Source: Bacillota bacterium (GTDB lineage: Bacteria; Bacillota; SHA-98; Ch115). From it: a stretch of 64,000 nt of DNA. A model generated the notes under the pieces. That model was not told the origin of the DNA. It did no database searches and was given only the letters and a program-made list of their open reading frames with translations. The DNA is taken from NCBI GenBank assembly GCA_013178415.1, contig JABLXA010000004.1:248001-312000 (forward strand). The letters are read 5' to 3'. Shown in pieces: positions 50,849 to 63,789 of this stretch. Numbering within the stretch: the stretch's first letter is position 1; every line of letters begins with the position of its first letter. The position numbers and the translations under genes were made by a program.

Positions 50849-51634
50849 ATTGCGGATTTCCACACCCATACAACATATAGCCATGGCAAGGGGAGTGTTG
50901 AAGACAATGTTCGGGCCGGCCGCGAGCGAGGGCTTAGATTCGTGGGGATCGCTGACCATGGCCCTGCTAACCTTTTCGGAATCGGCGTGAAGGACCTGGA
51001 TGCGTATCAGGATATCAGGCGAGAGGCAGAAAGGTGCAACCTCAAGTATGGCGATGTGGAAGCTCTGACATGCGCTGAGGCTAATATCATCACCAGAGAT
51101 GGCGACCTGGATGTGCCGCTGGCCGTCGCAAGGAATCTAGATGTGGTCCTTGCTGGTCTACATGTGATGATCAGGGGCAAGACGGCGAGTGACAGCTGGG
51201 TTCTTGCCGGCAGGAATTTCATTGCGCGCTATAGCAGGTGGCTGAGACGGCGGGCGCGTGTCGACAATACCAAAGCAGTCATCGAGGCGGTTATGAAGAA
51301 TCCCATCGATGTGATTACACATCCGGATTTTGGTGTTTCAATTGATACGGAGGAATTAGCCAGTGCCTGCGCCAGGACCGGGGCCGCCCTCGAGATAAAC
51401 GCAAGGCATGCAAGTTCGAGCGAAGACTTCATCAAGACGGCCGCTAAGCAAGGTGTGTTGTTTTGTGTCGGGAGTGACGCCCATTGTCCTGAGGAGGTGG
51501 GCGATCTGGAATGTGCCTTACATGCCGCAGCAAGATCTGGTCTTGCGAGTGACCGGATAGTGAATTCGGCGGAAACTTTTGGGGAGAGGAAGGTCAACTG
51601 GAGGAACAAATGGTGGAAAAAGGTCGATTTGTGA
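50849..51634 (+). CDS. PHP-domain phosphoesterase with non-canonical start codon
   Basis: A PHP-domain metal-dependent phosphoesterase of about 260 residues. The first metal motif, ADFHTHTTYSHGKGSVEDNV, and GIADHGP are encoded upstream of the first ordinary start codon of the frame. Since the frame is closed by a TAG at 50813, translation must start at a non-standard codon, for example ATT 50849, ATC 50846 or ATA 50819. The remaining metal ligands appear in DVITHPDFG, EINARH and CVGSDAHCPEEVG. It overlaps rapZ by 25 bases; the PHP-rapZ-yvcK-whiA order is known from clostridia. Its substrate is unknown. Confidence 0.82.
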   Translation: MADFHTHTTYSHGKGSVEDNVRAGRERGLRFVGIADHGPANLFGIGVKDLDAYQDIRREAERCNLKYGDVEALTCAEANIITRDGDLDVPLAVARNLDVVLAGLHVMIRGKTASDSWVLAGRNFIARYSRWLRRRARVDNTKAVIEAVMKNPIDVITHPDFGVSIDTEELASACARTGAALEINARHASSSEDFIKTAAKQGVLFCVGSDAHCPEEVGDLECALHAAARSGLASDRIVNSAETFGERKVNWRNKWWKKVDL

Positions 51635-52506
51635 TCATCACGGGCCTTTCCGGCGCAGGGAAGAGCGAGGCTATGCACGCCTTTGAGGATTTAGGCTATT
51701 TCTGCATAGATAACCTACCTGCCAACCTGATTCCTAAATTTGCGGAGCTTTATAACCAGTCGCGGGGCAGAGTCTCACGAGTTGCCCTGGTGGTTGACAT
51801 CCGGGGACGAGAATTCTTTTCCAGCTTCCTTGACGCCCTCGATGAACTCGGAAAAATGGGCATTGAATACGAAGTGTTATTCTTGGAGGCATCTCCGGAG
51901 GTGCTCGTGCGACGTTTCAAAGAGACACGGCGCAGGCATCCTTTGGCGGGAGAAGGCAGCATACTCGAAGGAATAAGGGCTGAAAGGGAGAGACTTGGAG
52001 AAATTCGAGGGAGAGCAGATCATATCACAGATACATCCAGCCTGACGGCAAAGCAGTTGAGAGAGAAAATCCAGGCGGTGTATGGGGACACGTCCCAGAA
52101 GGGCCGGATCACGATTTCCATCATTTCTTTTGGCTTCAAATACGGGCTCCCATTGGACTGTGATCTGGTTTTTGATTGCCGCTTTCTGCCAAATCCATAT
52201 TATGAGAAATCGCTTTCTTCGCTTACGGGCTTGGATGATCTGGTGAAACAATATGTCATGAAGAGCCCTGTGGCAGTGAAATTCCGGCAGAAACTCCATG
52301 ATTTCGTTGATTTCCTATTGCCCCATTATGTCGAAGAGGGCAAGACGCATCTGGTTATAGGCATAGGATGCACCGGGGGCAGGCACAGGTCTGTTGTTCT
52401 GGCGGAGGAATTGTCGAGATTCCTCCGTGAAGGTGGATATACTGTCTCCGTAGAGCACAGGGATCTGGCAAATGATGCCCCGGCAAGGCAGGAGAAATCA
52501 GGGTAG
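51610..52506 (+). CDS. rapZ: RNase adapter / nucleotide-binding protein RapZ
   Basis: RapZ (YvcJ in Bacillus) is a P-loop protein that binds nucleotides and, in enteric bacteria, controls GlmS through small RNAs and responds to glucosamine-6-phosphate; its role in Bacillota is less clear. The P-loop is GLSGAGKS (residues 12-19), with DNLPANLIPKF, FLEASPEVLVRRFKETRRRHPL and the C-terminal IGCTGGRHRSVVLAEEL. It is 298 residues long. It lies next to nagA and yvcK, so a link with amino-sugar and cell-wall metabolism is plausible. Confidence 0.95.
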   Translation: MVEKGRFVIITGLSGAGKSEAMHAFEDLGYFCIDNLPANLIPKFAELYNQSRGRVSRVALVVDIRGREFFSSFLDALDELGKMGIEYEVLFLEASPEVLVRRFKETRRRHPLAGEGSILEGIRAERERLGEIRGRADHITDTSSLTAKQLREKIQAVYGDTSQKGRITISIISFGFKYGLPLDCDLVFDCRFLPNPYYEKSLSSLTGLDDLVKQYVMKSPVAVKFRQKLHDFVDFLLPHYVEEGKTHLVIGIGCTGGRHRSVVLAEELSRFLREGGYTVSVEHRDLANDAPARQEKSG

Positions 52507-52581
52507 CGAGTTTCCGGCATTATCATATGATATTGTGGATCTCTTGATATTGTAGAGCTGTGTGGGGGAGGTGTATGGTCT

Positions 52582-53577
52582 CTGAGGAACCTTGAAGTTG
52601 GACCAAGAATAGTCGCGATAGGTGGCGGGACAGGGTTGTCCACGCTGCTCAGGGGCTTGAAGGAATATACCAGCAATATTACCGCTATTGTCACGGTGGC
52701 AGATGATGGGGGAAGTTCTGGGCGGCTTCGCCGTGAGATGGGCGTTTTGCCGCCGGGGGATATTCGTAACTGCCTTGTAGCGCTGGCCGACGCGGAATCT
52801 TTGATGCAGCAGCTCTTCCAGTACAGATTCGGTGACGATGGTCCGCCGGGCCTGGCAGGGCATAATTTCGGAAATCTCTTCATCGCGACCATGAGCGAGG
52901 TCACAGGAGATTTCGAGCTAGCCATCAAGGAATCGAGCCGTGTTCTGGCGGTTCGAGGTCAGGTGCTGCCGTCGACGCTATCGCAAGTGGTGCTTGTAGC
53001 GGAACTGGAAGATGGTTCTAGCGTCAAAGGGGAATCCATGATATCAAAATGTTTTCGCAGGATCAGGAGGATCAGGCTCGAACCAGAAGACGTGGAACCT
53101 CTCCCAGAGGCTTTGGACGCCATTAGAGCGGCGGATATGATCGTGCTCGGCCCGGGAAGCTTGTATACCAGCGTATTGCCCAACCTCATGGTCAAGGGCA
53201 TACGGGATGCCATCAAGGAAGTCGCGGCGCTCAAGGTTTATGTTTCAAATGTGATGACTCAACCAGGTGAAACTGACCATTTCACCGCCCGAGATCACGT
53301 CAGCGCTATTTGCGAACATATTGGACCAGGTGTCCTGGATTATGCAGTTGTGAATGTGGGGATCATCCCACTCCATTTGCTGGAGAAATATAGACTCGAA
53401 GGAGCCGAACCCGTGCTGCCCGATGTAGATGCAATATCCTCCATGGGAATCCGTGTCATAGAAGGAGACTTCGTCTGCCAAAATCATGTGGTGCGGCATG
53501 ACCCGTTGAAACTTGCTGAAGTCATAGTTGGTCTCACCAAGCGCGCAGATGATTATAGATTAGCACAGAACCTATGA
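52582..53577 (+). CDS. yvcK: YvcK/GlmR-family gluconeogenesis and cell-wall regulator, CTG start
   Basis: YvcK (GlmR) binds UDP-GlcNAc and is required for cell shape on gluconeogenic carbon sources. The glycine-rich opening VAIGGGTGLSTLLRGLKEY lies upstream of the first TTG of the frame. No ATG, GTG or TTG precedes it, but CTG 52582 is nine bases after GGGGGAGGTG, giving RNLEVGPRIVAIGGGTG. Further motifs are VTVADDGGSSGRLRREMGVL, PPGDIRNCLVAL, GHNFGNLFIATM, LGPGSLYTSVLPNL and VSNVMTQPGETDH. It ends inside the convergent spmB gene (44-base overlap). Confidence 0.92.
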   Translation: MRNLEVGPRIVAIGGGTGLSTLLRGLKEYTSNITAIVTVADDGGSSGRLRREMGVLPPGDIRNCLVALADAESLMQQLFQYRFGDDGPPGLAGHNFGNLFIATMSEVTGDFELAIKESSRVLAVRGQVLPSTLSQVVLVAELEDGSSVKGESMISKCFRRIRRIRLEPEDVEPLPEALDAIRAADMIVLGPGSLYTSVLPNLMVKGIRDAIKEVAALKVYVSNVMTQPGETDHFTARDHVSAICEHIGPGVLDYAVVNVGIIPLHLLEKYRLEGAEPVLPDVDAISSMGIRVIEGDFVCQNHVVRHDPLKLAEVIVGLTKRADDYRLAQNL

Positions 53578-54070
53578 TGGCCAGTATGTCCGCCATGATG
53601 CCAAGCGCCAGGGTATGTCGGACTTTTTTTATTCCTACCGCTCCAAAATATATGGTAACGACGTAAAAGGTGGTCTCGCAGCTCGATTGGATCATTGAGG
53701 CCATCATGCCTATTGGCGAGTCCGGTCCGTGTGTCTTGAAGATGTCGACGAGCGCTCCAAGCGATCCTGTCGCTGACAATGGCCGGATTATCATAAGGGG
53801 CAGGAGTTCCGGCGGCATTCCCAGTAGCGAGACAATGGGCGCGAGGAGCTTTGCTATGAAAGGCAGCGCCCCTGAGGACCGAAACATGCCTATAGCTACA
53901 AACATCGCTATGAGGTAGGGCGCTATCCTGGCCGCGGCCATGAGTCCTTCCTTCGCGCCTTCAACGAACGTCTCATAGACCCTGATCCCCCTTAAATACC
54001 CAAACAGGCAGATGCCCAGTATCATTACAGGGATCATTATAGATGATATGATCTGAATAAGTATGATCAC
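53534..54070 (-). CDS. spmB: Spore maturation protein B
   Basis: SpmB (178 residues) is a membrane protein of the nucleoside-recognition (Gate) type needed for spore core dehydration in Bacillus. Four to five hydrophobic helices are visible, with the conserved GAKEGLMAAARIAPYLIAMF, PPELLPLMIIRPLSATGS and MIQSSCETTFYVVTIYFG stretches. The start is GTG 54070, after AGAAGGTGAT. It follows spmA by seven bases and overlaps the 3' end of yvcK by 44 bases on the other strand. It is evidence for sporulation ability. Confidence 0.93.
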   Translation of the reverse strand: MIILIQIISSIMIPVMILGICLFGYLRGIRVYETFVEGAKEGLMAAARIAPYLIAMFVAIGMFRSSGALPFIAKLLAPIVSLLGMPPELLPLMIIRPLSATGSLGALVDIFKTHGPDSPIGMMASMIQSSCETTFYVVTIYFGAVGIKKVRHTLALGIMADILAIIGSVLIYNHLRAW

Positions 54071-54077
54071 TGCGGGA

Positions 54078-54662
54078 TCACCTTCTTTTGGAAATAGCTC
54101 GCAAAATCGCGTCTATGGTGAGGGTTGTGATCATCACCATGGATGTGAGAAAGATGATTGGTCCAACTATGCTTGTGGGCCTGGCGGAACCATTCTGCGC
54201 TCTGATGGCTATAACTGTTGTCGGCGCGAGGACTATTCCGGTGAGGGTCAATGCAACGAACGTGCACATGGGATAGGTAGCTGTGGTCTTGTCCTTGTTT
54301 AGCTCCTGCAATTTCTCCATTGCCCTCAAGCCCAGGGGAGTAGCAGCATTTCCCATCCCCAATAGATTTGCGACAACACTCAAGGTGATAGCCGCTATTG
54401 CAGGATGGTCTCGAGGGATGTCGGGGAACAGGCGGGACATGATTGGCCTCATCACAGTGGAGATTATATCCGCCATCCCCGACTCTTCAGCTATCTTCAT
54501 CACACCCGACCAGAGCGCCATGACTCCCACGAGATTCAAAACAAGGTTGACGGCGCTTTGCGCTGAATCCAGGATAGCCTCTGTGAGCGTGTTCCCCCCG
54601 TCTCGCAAAAGCCCTGCTATCCCCCCGACCACTATCATGAGCAGCCAAACGATATTGACCAT
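54078..54662 (-). CDS. spmA: Spore maturation protein A
   Basis: SpmA is the partner of SpmB: VNIVWLLMIVVGGIAGLLRD, SAVNLVLNLVGVMALWSGVM, PDIPRDHPAIAAITLSVVAN and LLGMGNAATPLGLRAMEKLQ are the conserved blocks. With ATG 54662, preceded by GAGGGGA, it has 194 residues, as usual; the longer frame would add 50 unrelated residues. The spmA-spmB pair is divergent from whiA over about 110 bases. I could not identify a sporulation-sigma promoter with confidence. Confidence 0.93.
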   Translation of the reverse strand: MVNIVWLLMIVVGGIAGLLRDGGNTLTEAILDSAQSAVNLVLNLVGVMALWSGVMKIAEESGMADIISTVMRPIMSRLFPDIPRDHPAIAAITLSVVANLLGMGNAATPLGLRAMEKLQELNKDKTTATYPMCTFVALTLTGIVLAPTTVIAIRAQNGSARPTSIVGPIIFLTSMVMITTLTIDAILRAISKRR

Positions 54663-54775
54663 AATTCGTCCCCTCATAAGTGTGATAGTGAAGCGGGTTC
54701 CGGTTTCAATTATGTTTATTCCTGCTGTGAGGGAGGATATGCTTCTATGATACAATACTGATGGAGGGTATGCGC

Positions 54776-55783
54776 GTGCAGTTTTCTTTGGATGTTCGCC
54801 ATGAGTTATCAAGAATCTTGCCTGACCGCCGTTGCTGTAGATTGGCTGAGATGTCCGCCATTCTTCGCGGCGCGGGAAGCCTTGTGGTTTCCGGGAGCGG
54901 CGGTCTTTTCCTTGTCATAGCTTTAAATGATGCTGCCGTGGCTCGAAAGATGGTGAGGCTCATCAAAGGCGCTTTGGGGGTGGAGCCGGAGATAGCAGCG
55001 GAGAAAAGCCCAACTGGGCGCAGGATTCGCAGGTATGTCATCAGGATAGCGGTCGAGACTGGCATGAGGACCATGCTAAGGCGGCTTGGGATAGAAAAAC
55101 AGATATCAGGGTCTAGACCTCTCATGAAATCAGGCCTTCTTCGTAATAAATGCTGCAGGAGAGCCTATCTCAGGGGGGTCTTCCTAGCTTGTGGATATGT
55201 GGCTGACCCCGAGAGGGGTTACCACTTGGAGATGACCATATTCTCTGACCGCTATGCAGAGGAGATAAGGGCACTTTTGGCCTCCCTCGACCTTGAAGCT
55301 GGATCATCAGTGAGAGGGGGATTGCACGTGGTGTACCTTAAAGGCTCTGAGGCGATCTTTGAGCTCCTGGCGATGATGGGAGCACATAATTCGGCATTGA
55401 GACTGCAGAGTGTCCGGGTAGACAGGAGTATCAGAAATGATGTAAACCGGCTGGTGAATTGTGATACCGGAAATGTGTCAAGGATCGTCGAGAGCGCCAT
55501 GAAACAAGTCGAAGCCATAAAGCTCATCCAAGAACATATTGGGCTTGGAAAACTAAAGCCGGCTCTCAAGGAAATCGCCCAGCTCAGATTGATGTACCCC
55601 GAATCCAGCCTGAACGAGCTCGTAGAGCTGCTCGGCCGTAAGATTTCAAAATCAGGAGTTGAACACAGGTTGAGGCGAATACTTCAGCTGGCAGAGAAGC
55701 TCAAGCATGATGCCACGGGGCATTCAGAAGTAGGCGAGGCTGGAGATGCCGGGGCTTCCATGGATTGTGGATCGCGGCCGTGA
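54776..55783 (+). CDS. whiA: DNA-binding protein WhiA
   Basis: WhiA combines a LAGLIDADG-homing-endonuclease-like fold with a C-terminal helix-turn-helix. The N-terminus FSLDVRHELSRIL, KCCRRAYLRGVFLACGYVAD, and the DNA-binding segment RLMYPESSLNELVELLG, then KISKSGVEHRLRRI, are typical. It is about 335 residues long. GTG 54776 gives the best spacing to GGAGGG; ATG 54770 or 54761 are possible. In Bacillus it affects cell division and chromosome segregation, and in actinomycetes sporulation. It belongs to the conserved rapZ-yvcK-whiA group, here split by the inverted spmBA genes. Confidence 0.92.
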   Translation: MQFSLDVRHELSRILPDRRCCRLAEMSAILRGAGSLVVSGSGGLFLVIALNDAAVARKMVRLIKGALGVEPEIAAEKSPTGRRIRRYVIRIAVETGMRTMLRRLGIEKQISGSRPLMKSGLLRNKCCRRAYLRGVFLACGYVADPERGYHLEMTIFSDRYAEEIRALLASLDLEAGSSVRGGLHVVYLKGSEAIFELLAMMGAHNSALRLQSVRVDRSIRNDVNRLVNCDTGNVSRIVESAMKQVEAIKLIQEHIGLGKLKPALKEIAQLRLMYPESSLNELVELLGRKISKSGVEHRLRRILQLAEKLKHDATGHSEVGEAGDAGASMDCGSRP

Positions 55784-55843
55784 CCCGGACATAGAAAGGA
55801 GATACAGCGCTTTGCTAGAATATATTAATATAAGGGAGAGGTG

Positions 55844-57322
55844 ATGAGGCAAATGCGGATTGGACAGGAATTAGCCTTGAAGCAGATTCCGAAACTGGTC
55901 ATGACGCCAGAATTGAGGCAGGCGATTACTGTCTTGCAATTGCCCATCATGGATCTTCGTCAATACATCGAAGGTCAGCTGCTGGAGAACCCATTGCTGG
56001 AGATTGAAGATCAGGAGCCGTCCGACATCAGTGGGGAACCGGAAGGTCTAACAGAATCTACCGACTTTTCCGCTACCCCCCAGGACAAAGACTTGGACCC
56101 CCAGGAGCGGCAGGACGATAAATCTGCTGACATCGATTGGGAGCAATACTTCGCTGATTCTAGCGATGTGGGCTATCGTGAGACTTTTCCATCTGGTTTT
56201 GCTGATAAAGATGACACCTCCTTTGAAAACATGGCTACATCCCCACTTTCTCTACATGATCACTTGATGCTCCAGCTTCGCCTTGCTTGCTCTGGGAGAG
56301 ATTTCACTATCGGCGAATTTATCATCGGAAATATCGACGATGATGGGTATCTGCGCTCAGGTATAGAAGAGATTGCTAGCATGTGCGGAGCGAGCCCCGA
56401 CCAGGTAATTCATGTGCTTAGGTTGATCCAGTCTTTTGAACCCTCTGGTGTCGGTGCGAGAAATATCGCCGAATGCCTGCTCCTGCAGGTGCGCACCCTG
56501 GATCTCGACCCCGGACTTTTGCGATTGGCCGAAGCTGTCATACAAGGCCATCTCGAGGATTTAGCCTATGGGAGATATCACAAGATAGCTGAATCTCTCG
56601 GTATCTCGGTTCAAGATGCCCAGAAGGCAGGCGATCTGGTGAGGACCTTGGATCCCAAGCCTGGCAGAGAATTCGGAGGGACTCAGGGCACGAATTATAT
56701 CATCCCGGATGTCATCATTCAGCGAGTCGGCCGTGAATATGTTGTAATCGTAAACGATCAGGCTGTTCCAAAGCTCACATTGAGCGCGACATATCGCCGG
56801 CTTTTACGTTCGCCTGATGAATATGGAGAGGTCGTGTCGGATTTCATAAAGGCGAAACTCAACTCCGCCATGTGGCTCTTAAAGAGTATCGAACGCCGCA
56901 GGCTTACGCTCCAGAGAGTTACGGAATGCATCGTGAAGTTTCAGAGGAAATTTCTTGAATATGGCATTGAATATCTGAGACCGCTTACTCTTCGTGAAGT
57001 GGCTGATGCTGTCGGTGTCCATGAATCCACCGTCAGCAGGGCTACTAGTGGCAAATATGCGGAAACCCCGCAAGGCACCTTCAGCTTCCGATTCTTTTTT
57101 GCAAGTGGGGTATCCACCGCGTTGGGGGATGGCGCCGCTGCGGGGAGCGTCAAGAAGCGGATTAAAGAGCTCATTGAACAAGAAGATGCTAGAAACCCTC
57201 TCTCTGATCAGGACATAACAGATGAACTCAGAAAGGCAGGGGTGATGATTTCCCGGCGAACGGTGGCTAAATATCGTGAGGAGCTGGGGATACCCGCTTC
57301 GAGCAAGAGGCGCAGATATTGA
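55844..57322 (+). CDS. rpoN: RNA polymerase sigma-54 factor RpoN (SigL)
   Basis: Region I (LALKQIPKLVMTPELRQAIT...) is Gln/Leu-rich and contacts activators. A short acidic region II (about residues 50-110) is followed by the core-binding domain, the HTH (LRPLTLREVADAVGVHESTV) and the C-terminal RpoN box, here SRRTVAKYREELGIPASSKR (normally ARRTVAKYR), which reads the -24 promoter element. It is 492 residues long. ATG 55844 follows AGGGAGAGG. No sigma-54 activator gene lies in the window. It precedes cggR, a common order in clostridia. Confidence 0.95.
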   Translation: MRQMRIGQELALKQIPKLVMTPELRQAITVLQLPIMDLRQYIEGQLLENPLLEIEDQEPSDISGEPEGLTESTDFSATPQDKDLDPQERQDDKSADIDWEQYFADSSDVGYRETFPSGFADKDDTSFENMATSPLSLHDHLMLQLRLACSGRDFTIGEFIIGNIDDDGYLRSGIEEIASMCGASPDQVIHVLRLIQSFEPSGVGARNIAECLLLQVRTLDLDPGLLRLAEAVIQGHLEDLAYGRYHKIAESLGISVQDAQKAGDLVRTLDPKPGREFGGTQGTNYIIPDVIIQRVGREYVVIVNDQAVPKLTLSATYRRLLRSPDEYGEVVSDFIKAKLNSAMWLLKSIERRRLTLQRVTECIVKFQRKFLEYGIEYLRPLTLREVADAVGVHESTVSRATSGKYAETPQGTFSFRFFFASGVSTALGDGAAAGSVKKRIKELIEQEDARNPLSDQDITDELRKAGVMISRRTVAKYREELGIPASSKRRRY

Positions 57323-57500
57323 TCAGCCTGGAGTCCGTCATACTTTCGCTCTATCAGGCTGAGGTCATATGGTTCCGGCATGTAGAGGAGCATGTGAAGG
57401 AAAGGAATTTATTCAATTCCGGAAGGAATTTCGCAGTCTCCCTCGAATAGTAATTTATGTTGAAGTCGAAAGCCCCTGGGAAGTTTTTTTATGCATCGAC

Positions 57501-57536
57501 TGGGACATTATAGGATATGGGGGGACATTTGAAGTC
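57501..57536 (+). promoter_or_regulatory. CggR-type tandem operator upstream of cggR-gap
   Basis: GGGACA occurs twice, at 57502 and 57522, exactly 20 bases apart; the second copy continues to AGTC after six bases. This reproduces the spacing CGGGAC-N6-TGTC-N4-CGGGAC-N6-TGTC known for CggR of Bacillus subtilis. It lies 30 bases before cggR, consistent with autoregulation relieved by fructose-1,6-bisphosphate. Confidence 0.65.
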
Positions 57537-57565
57537 CCAATATGTAATTCCTGGAGAGAAGTTAT

Positions 57566-59636
<2,071 letters not shown>

Positions 59637-59705
59637 ATCGAAGAAGAAGCGGGGCTCCTCGCGGGCGTTGCATTGGCCTCAGAGGCCGCAGCATGACCGG
59701 GGATG

Positions 59706-59806
59706 GTGATACCGTCCCATTGGACGCGACCTTGCTGCAGGTCGCTCTGTGATCCGAGGCCCTTGGGTAGTAAGGCCTCGGATCAAAGCCACTGGGACGG
59801 TATCAC
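59706..59806 (+). ncRNA. Candidate three-way-junction RNA or palindromic element between gap and pgk
   Basis: Outer arms 59706-59723 and 59789-59806 pair over 18 positions with one mismatch. Enclosed are two further perfect stems: GCGACC/GGTCGC (59726-59731 with 59740-59745) and GATCCGAGGCC/GGCCTCGGATC (59751-59761 with 59774-59784). The result is a three-way junction of 101 bases. No T-tract and no known RNA family were recognised. Confidence 0.55.
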
Positions 59807-59845
59807 GCACACCCGAGTAACTGCCGCCTTATTGGTCGTGGTATA

Positions 59846-59914
59846 GCCTCGGATCAATGCCAGCCTCAGGGATACCGTCGCTCCCCTGGCCTCCAAGTGT
59901 CGGACCAAAGCCAC
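59846..59914 (+). repeat. Degenerate copies of the gap-pgk palindromic element
   Basis: GCCTCGGATCAATGCCA at 59846-59862 repeats GCCTCGGATCAAAGCCA at 59775-59791 with one change; GATACCGTC at 59871-59879 repeats part of the left arm (59709-59717); TCGGACCAAAGCCA at 59900-59913 is a third, weaker copy. The rest of the gap-pgk interval to 60000 shows nothing else recognisable. Confidence 0.55.
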
Positions 59915-60014
59915 ATCACGGGGGAAGGGGTTCATAAAATGAACTTTGAAATGAGAGCGGAGGTCCGTTCAGTTACGGCCACGCGGGCTATTGATGAGAA
60001 GGAGGTGCATAATC

Positions 60015-61202
60015 GTGAATAAGGCTACAGTGAAGGATATTCCGGTTGCGGGTAAGAGGGTGCTGGTGCGAGTGGACTTCAACGTTCCAATGAATGAAAA
60101 ACAGGAGATCACCGATGATCGTCGTATCCGTGCCGCTATTCCAACGATCCAGTACCTGGTAGACCTGAAAGCAAAGGTGATATTGGTTTCTCATCTGGGA
60201 AGGCCAAAGGGGAAACCTACCCCGCAATTTCGTATGGATCCCGTGGCTAAGAGGCTCAGCGAGCTTCTCGGCCGCGATGTGAAAAAAGTTGATGACGTGA
60301 TAGGCGATGTACCGGCCCGAGCTATCGCTGAAATGAAGGATGGCGACGTCATTCTCCTTGAGAATGTAAGGTTCTATAAGGAAGAGGAAGCGAATGATGA
60401 GGGATTTGCGAGAAAACTCGCGGATCTGGCCGATATCTTCGTAAATGACGCCTTTGGCACAGCTCATCGAGCTCATGCTTCCACCGCGGGAGTTGCGAAA
60501 TTTCTGCCTGCGGTGGCAGGATTCTTGATGCAGAAAGAGATAGAGACCATGGGGAGGGCGCTTGAGAATCCAGTAAGGCCTTTTGTGGCCATATTAGGGG
60601 GAGCCAAGGTTTCTGACAAAATCGGGGTAATCAAGAACCTGATCGGAAAAGTGGATACTCTGATCATTGGCGGAGGAATGGCTTATACCTTCTTGAAGGC
60701 CAAGGGATATGAAGTAGGGGATTCGCTGCTCGAAGCGGACAAAATAGATCTCGCTTCTTCGCTTATGCAAATGGCGGAGCAGAGGGGCATAGAGTTCCTA
60801 CTCCCCGTTGATGTTGTCGTAGCCGATAGATTTGCGCCGGATGCAAATGCTAAGATAGTGAAGAGCAGCCAGATTCCCAAAGGCTGGCAGGGAGTAGATA
60901 TTGGGCCTGAGACAGTCGATGCTTTCAAAGAAGCCATAAAGGGCGCTGGTACTGTAATCTGGAACGGCCCTATGGGCGTATTTGAAATGGAGCGATTTGC
61001 GGTCGGCACCAGGGAGATAGCGGAGGCCCTTGCCAAGTCGGGCGCTATCACCATTGTAGGCGGCGGCGACTCGGCTGCAGCCATCGAGCAGATGGGGTAT
61101 GCGGACAAGATGACCCATGTGTCTACCGGGGGCGGCGCGTCACTAGAATTCCTCGAAGGGCTAGAGCTTCCTGGTGTGGCTGTCCTGCAGGACCGGAAAT
61201 AG
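60015..61202 (+). CDS. pgk: Phosphoglycerate kinase
   Basis: PGK makes ATP from 1,3-bisphosphoglycerate. [11 protein letters not shown] is the N-terminal signature, with [35 protein letters not shown], the nucleotide-binding [10 protein letters not shown] and the C-terminal [13 protein letters not shown]. The start GTG 60015 lies nine bases after AAGGAGG and gives the normal N-terminus [15 protein letters not shown]; the longer frame adds eight residues. It has 395 residues. tpiA follows after 39 bases. Confidence 0.97.
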   Translation: MNKATVKDIPVAGKRVLVRVDFNVPMNEKQEITDDRRIRAAIPTIQYLVDLKAKVILVSHLGRPKGKPTPQFRMDPVAKRLSELLGRDVKKVDDVIGDVPARAIAEMKDGDVILLENVRFYKEEEANDEGFARKLADLADIFVNDAFGTAHRAHASTAGVAKFLPAVAGFLMQKEIETMGRALENPVRPFVAILGGAKVSDKIGVIKNLIGKVDTLIIGGGMAYTFLKAKGYEVGDSLLEADKIDLASSLMQMAEQRGIEFLLPVDVVVADRFAPDANAKIVKSSQIPKGWQGVDIGPETVDAFKEAIKGAGTVIWNGPMGVFEMERFAVGTREIAEALAKSGAITIVGGGDSAAAIEQMGYADKMTHVSTGGGASLEFLEGLELPGVAVLQDRK

Positions 61203-61241
61203 CGGTGTAGATCCATCTATGTTCATCGGAGGTGTGGCGTA

Positions 61242-63301
<2,060 letters not shown>

Positions 63302-63403
63302 GCGGGTCGATGGCGATCAATGAAAAATGGAGCTGAAATTCCGCGACTCTTGGCCTGGGGGTAGGGTCCGCACGGGAAGCGAATCAGGGCGGTTTGACGT
63401 TAC

Positions 63404-63432
63404 TTGCAGCAGGTCCCGGGTTATGATACAAT
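63404..63432 (+). promoter_or_regulatory. Promoter of secG
   Basis: TTGCAG and TACAAT are separated by 17 bases. The predicted start is about 30 bases before the secG start codon. Confidence 0.65.
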
Positions 63433-63467
63433 CCTTTCAGATGTGCCCGTGATGGGGGGTGTAGGGA

Positions 63468-63689
63468 TTGAGGACCGCATTGATAGTCTTCCAATTCATT
63501 GTATCCATAGCGCTGATAGCTGTTGTGCTCATGCAGTCCAGCAAGGGCGAAGGTCTTGGGTCCATTGGAGGTGGAGCGCAGTTGTTCTTCTCCAAGAATA
63601 AGGGCCTGGACGATTTGTTGAGCAAGGTCACCAGCGTGGTGGCAGTGCTTTTCCTGCTATCCAGTATCATCCTGACCATCGTCGTCTAG
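63468..63689 (+). CDS. secG: Preprotein translocase subunit SecG
   Basis: SecG is a small subunit of the SecYEG channel. The 73 residues show the two membrane helices (ALIVFQFIVSIALIAVVLMQ and TSVVAVLFLLSSIILTIVV) and the central conserved SSKGEGLGSIGGGAQLFF loop. TTG 63468 follows GGGGGGTG. Placement of secG after eno is widespread in Bacillota. It has its own promoter and is followed by a hairpin. Confidence 0.94.
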   Translation: MRTALIVFQFIVSIALIAVVLMQSSKGEGLGSIGGGAQLFFSKNKGLDDLLSKVTSVVAVLFLLSSIILTIVV

Positions 63690-63761
63690 AGGATTCCCAT
63701 GTCCACGAGGATCTCTCAGACCCGGGGCCAAAGGATTTTTCAACTTTCGCGCCAGCCATGT

Positions 63762-63789
63762 GCCCTGGCATCTAGGCGTATGCCAGGGC
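63762..63789 (+). terminator. Hairpin terminator between secG and hppA
   Basis: GCCCTGGCAT pairs perfectly with ATGCCAGGGC around eight bases; GCGTTTG follows, a weak T-tract. Confidence 0.55.

Noticed and set aside
55784-55843. Sigma-54-type promoter before rpoN (TTTGCT near 55811)
   Set aside because: No GG dinucleotide lies at the required distance for a -24/-12 promoter.
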